Shown here: one piece after another, positions 5,618 to 7,977 of the stretch
Position numbering within the stretch: the first letter of the stretch is position 1
Layout of the letters: every line of letters starts with the position of its first letter
Source: Actinomycetota bacterium
Lineage (GTDB): Bacteria > Actinomycetota > Thermoleophilia > Gaiellales > Gaiellaceae
Direction: 5' to 3'
DNA length: 7,977 nucleotides
NCBI GenBank assembly: GCA_013816275.1
Contig: JACDER010000055.1
Coordinates: 1-7,977, forward strand
Notes under the pieces: generated by a model
Told to the model about the DNA's origin: nothing
What the model saw: only the letters and a program-made list of their open reading frames with translations
Databases searched by the model: none
Program-made: the position numbers and the translations under genes

Positions 5618-6280
5618 TTACGCGCTGATCAGAGCGCGCCGGAACTCGTCTTCCCAGCCGGGCTTGAGGATGGCGAGCACCCGGTCGCCGGGGAGGAGCT
5701 TCGTCGAGCCGACCGCGATCTCCGACTGGCCGTCGCGCGTCACCGAGATGAGCCGCGACTCCTGTGGCAGCGAGAGGCCAGCAACCGTCTTTCCGGCGGA
5801 AGGTGAGCTCTTATCGATCTGAACCTCCACGATCTCCAGGTTCTCGTTCCGGAGATCGAGCAGGTGGATGAGCCCGTGCTCGGGGACCTCGTGCTCGACC
5901 AACGCCAGGATGGTCGACGTCGCCGACACGGTCGGCGAGATCCCGAGCAGGTCGAAGGTCTCCTGATTGCGGGGATCGTTGACGCGGGCGATCACCTTCG
6001 GCACGCCGTACTTCTCGCGAGCGATCTGGCAGATGACGATGTTGTCCTCGTCGTCTCCGGTGACACCGAGGACGAGGTCGGGCGGCCGACCGATGCCCGC
6101 GCGCTCGAGGACGTAGATCTCGGTGGCGTCGCCGTGCTGAACCTGGTGCTCGAGCTCCTCCTCGAGCTTGTCGAACCGATCCTGGCGCTGCTCGATGACC
6201 GTCACCTCATGGCCCATGCCGATCAGCGCTCGCGCGAGATTGGCACCCACCTTTCCCCCACCCGCAACGAGGATGTACAT
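5618..6280 (-). CDS. trkA: TrkA-family potassium channel/transporter regulator, full length (RCK_N + RCK_C)
   Basis: A 220-aa cytoplasmic gating subunit. The RCK_N Rossmann domain covers about 1-120: G7-G-G-K-V-G12 dinucleotide motif, E30 ending the second strand, G74-D-D-E-D-N80 loop and A98-R-V-N-D102. The RCK_C domain covers about 138-220 and includes P198-G-D-R-V-L-A near the end. RCK_N binds NAD(H) or ATP/ADP; RCK_C binds small ligands, in several K+ systems c-di-AMP. The ATG at 6280 overlaps the upstream gene's TGA by one base (TGATG), so the two proteins are translationally coupled and probably made together. Paired TrkA genes beside an APC permease recall, from memory, the ceoB/ceoC-Rv2690c region of Mycobacterium tuberculosis. 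No TrkH/KtrB pore gene is in the window. Confidence 0.93.
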   Translation of the reverse strand: MYILVAGGGKVGANLARALIGMGHEVTVIEQRQDRFDKLEEELEHQVQHGDATEIYVLERAGIGRPPDLVLGVTGDDEDNIVICQIAREKYGVPKVIARVNDPRNQETFDLLGISPTVSATSTILALVEHEVPEHGLIHLLDLRNENLEIVEVQIDKSSPSAGKTVAGLSLPQESRLISVTRDGQSEIAVGSTKLLPGDRVLAILKPGWEDEFRRALISA

Positions 6281-6708
6281 CAGCCCGCGACTTTCTCGCG
6301 GTTCACCTCGCAAGAGCGGACGGCGTCGGTCAGCACCGAGATCGCCGTCGAGGTCGGGCACACGGTCCGCAGTCCCCGCGTCGCGTAGAACTCGGCTCTG
6401 GCCGGATCGAGGATCCGGACGACGACGCACTGGATGTCGAAGCGCTTCTGGGCAACCTGGCCGATGACGAGATTGGTGTTGTCGCCGTTGGTCGCGACGA
6501 CTACGGCGTCGGCCTCCTCGATTCCGGCCCGTTCCAGCACGCCGACGTCGATCCCGTGCCCGACGACGAAGCCGCCGGTCCAGTTCTCGCCCAGCCGGTG
6601 CAGTGCGTCCTCGCGCTCGTCGACGACGGTCACTTCCCATCCGCTGCGGTCGAGCTGGCGGGCCACCCGCGAGCCGACGCGGCCGCATCCTACGACGATT
6701 GCCTTCAT
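6280..6708 (-). CDS. Short TrkA-family protein, RCK_N (Rossmann) domain only
   Basis: A 142-aa protein with the nucleotide-binding domain of TrkA and nothing after it. Visible: G7-C-G-R-V-G12 motif, D30-E31 at the end of the second strand (typical of NAD-type binding), N74-G-D-N-T-N loop and V97-R-I-L-D101. It ends about 20 residues after the Rossmann core with no RCK_C domain, unlike its 220-aa neighbour. The stop is followed at once by the next ATG (TGATG), so this is a natural end, not a frameshift I can see. It probably forms mixed rings with the full-length protein; that is inference. No Shine-Dalgarno precedes the ATG at 6708; a promoter-like pair lies immediately upstream. Confidence 0.9.
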   Translation of the reverse strand: MKAIVVGCGRVGSRVARQLDRSGWEVTVVDEREDALHRLGENWTGGFVVGHGIDVGVLERAGIEEADAVVVATNGDNTNLVIGQVAQKRFDIQCVVVRILDPARAEFYATRGLRTVCPTSTAISVLTDAVRSCEVNREKVAG

Positions 6709-6716
6709 GAGCGCGC

Positions 6717-6745
6717 CGTATTCACCGGGCGGTGCACCTAGTCAA
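6717..6745 (-). promoter_or_regulatory. Candidate promoter for the TrkA pair, leaderless type
   Basis: On the minus strand TTGACT (6745-6740, five of six to the -35 consensus) is followed after 17 bases by AATACG (6722-6717, a weak -10). The ATG at 6708 begins 8 bases after the -10, so transcription would start within a few bases of the start codon. The spacer contains GGTGCACC (6738-6731), a perfect palindrome, and CACCG-CC-CGGTG (6734-6723), which could be an operator or a weak hairpin. The -35 lies just after the permease stop, so the pair may be transcribed both with and without the permease. Confidence 0.4.
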
Positions 6746-6746
6746 T

Positions 6747-7977
6747 CTAGCTCACGGCCTCCTCCTCCAGGACGCCTTGCGGATAGGCGACGACCATGAC
6801 TTCGCAGGGAGCCCGGCGGAGCACGTAGTCGACGGTCGGGCTGAAGAAGCGGGATTGGCGCCGCCAGCGAGGAGCCGAGCCCATCAAGATCAGATCCGCC
6901 TCCCGCTCGCGGGCCTGCTCCACGATTGCGCTCCCGAGCGCGCGGGCGCGCACGATCACGCCCTCGACCTCGACGCCGTGCTCCCCTGCGATCTGCTCGG
7001 CCTCCGCGAGCGAGGCCGCGGCCCTCTCCTCTTCGTCGTACAACGGCGCGTCGAGCGGCTGGTCGAGCGGGACCTTGATCACGTGGACGGCCGTGACCTT
7101 CGAGTGCTGCTCCTCTGCGAGCTTGATCGCGGTCGCGAGCACTTCCTCTCCGATCGGCCCGAGCTTCATCGGGACGAGGATGTTCTCGTAGACGCCCTCC
7201 TCGTGCGGCTCGACGAGGTCGGCCACGGGCTCCTCGACGCGTTTCATCATCGCCGAGCCGCGACTCCGGCGCACGAGCACGAACACGGCGCCTCCGACCG
7301 CGAGCCAGACAGGGCCGGCGATCCTGGCGCTCGAGTGCGTGGTCAGGGTTCCGACCCAGATGGCAAGCGTGAGCGGTATCCCGACGAGTGCGGCCACCGG
7401 CACGGGGACTCCGCGAACCCGGATGTTGAATGGCACCCGGAACGGCCGTTCGAGCTCCGGCTCGCGGAACCTGAGCTTGATCACCGCGACCTGGGCGGCA
7501 GTGAACGTGAGCAGCACTCCGAAGCTGTAGAGCCCCGCCAGCGAGCGAACCGGAGAGCCGATCACCACGGCGCCGATCAGGAGCGCGGCCGAGATTCCTA
7601 CTGCACTGATGATCGCGGCCGGTGCCAGCAGCGTCCGACGGCTGAGGCGGGCGAAGACGTGCGGGAGCATGTCCCGCCGTCCGAGCGAGTAGGCCAGCCG
7701 GCCCGCGCCCGACATCGACGTCGTGACGACCATCGCGAGCACGAGCACGCCCGAGACGCCGACGAACGCCTTGACTCCGTCGGCGACCGCGGCGGGAAGC
7801 CCGGCTCCCTTCAGCGCTGCCGCGATCCCGACCAGCGGCTCTCGCAGCCAGACCGTCCCGAGCTCCCTCCCGCCCGGGAAGGCCGAGATCGCCACCACAC
7901 CGATCGCAAACGAGACGATGACGGCTGCGCCGATCCCGCCGAACAGGCTGCGCGGAAGGTTCTTCCCAGGCTCGCGC
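6747..7977 (-). CDS. APC-superfamily permease with C-terminal universal-stress-protein domain (N-terminus outside window)
   Basis: Partial: 409 codons are visible and the frame stays open to the window edge (R-E-P-G-K-N-L-P-R-S-L-F is the first readable stretch, a typical APC loop), so an internal GTG at 7898 is not the true start. Membrane segments lie near visible residues 13-31, 70-88, 120-141, 147-168, 192-210 and 218-236; R177-P-F-R-V-P is the usual APC loop before the last helices. A Usp domain follows at about 262-398 (bases 6785-7193), starting V-Y-E-N-I-L-V-P and ending D-Y-V-L-R-R-A-P-C-E-V-M-V-V. Its nucleotide loop is degenerate (G-S-A-P where G-x-x-G is usual). The tail is acidic. 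Family members carry amino acids, but KimA shows that APC proteins can import K+; the adjacent TrkA pair favours a K+ link. That assignment is inference. Confidence 0.88.
   Translation of the reverse strand, partial: REPGKNLPRSLFGGIGAAVIVSFAIGVVAISAFPGGRELGTVWLREPLVGIAAALKGAGLPAAVADGVKAFVGVSGVLVLAMVVTTSMSGAGRLAYSLGRRDMLPHVFARLSRRTLLAPAAIISAVGISAALLIGAVVIGSPVRSLAGLYSFGVLLTFTAAQVAVIKLRFREPELERPFRVPFNIRVRGVPVPVAALVGIPLTLAIWVGTLTTHSSARIAGPVWLAVGGAVFVLVRRSRGSAMMKRVEEPVADLVEPHEEGVYENILVPMKLGPIGEEVLATAIKLAEEQHSKVTAVHVIKVPLDQPLDAPLYDEEERAAASLAEAEQIAGEHGVEVEGVIVRARALGSAIVEQAREREADLILMGSAPRWRRQSRFFSPTVDYVLRRAPCEVMVVAYPQGVLEEEAVS

Noticed and set aside
7896..7898. GTG as start of the APC permease
   Set aside because: The frame continues open to the window edge with typical APC sequence, so the gene begins outside.

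Overview
The window is high in G+C, uses GTG starts freely and packs genes tightly. It looks like a chromosomal segment of a high-GC actinobacterium. The style of the DUF4430 lipoprotein and the fused ECF ATPase suggests a deep lineage such as Thermoleophilia (Gaiellales/Solirubrobacterales), but that placement is inference. No tRNA, rRNA, CRISPR array, IS element or phage gene was seen.

Region 1 (1-3893, minus strand): a five-gene operon read from right to left behind a cobalamin riboswitch (3741-3893). Its genes are a secreted DUF4430 protein, a DUF4430 lipoprotein, an ECF transmembrane (T) component, a fused double ATPase, and an S component cut by the window edge. Every gene junction overlaps by 4-10 bases. 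The S component carries motifs I associate with the CbrT-like cobalamin family. DUF4430 resembles the C-terminal cobalamin-binding domain of transcobalamin and intrinsic factor. Taken together this reads as a complete vitamin B12 (or corrinoid) scavenging system: two extracytoplasmic capture proteins feeding an ECF importer, shut down when B12 is plentiful. It is the most interesting item in the window.

Region 2 (3903-4491, plus strand): a VanZ-family membrane protein, transcribed divergently from a start only about 25 bases from the riboswitch, followed by an overlapping small coiled-coil protein of unknown function.

Region 3 (4488-5576, minus): a secreted six-bladed propeller of the PQQ-dependent sugar (aldose) dehydrogenase family. 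It meets the small gene tail to tail, both stops sharing one CTAG.

Region 4 (5618-7977, minus): an APC-superfamily permease with a C-terminal universal-stress-protein domain (its N-terminus lies beyond the window), then two adjacent RCK/TrkA proteins: one with the nucleotide-binding domain only, one full length. The pairing suggests the permease moves or is controlled by K+, rather than being an ordinary amino-acid permease. Several minus- and plus-strand genes (VanZ, the first TrkA, the sugar dehydrogenase) lack a Shine-Dalgarno sequence and have a -10-like hexamer 5-9 bases before the start, suggesting leaderless mRNAs.

No stretch over 300 bases lacks a gene. The longest gap (3709-3917) is filled by the riboswitch and promoter signals.
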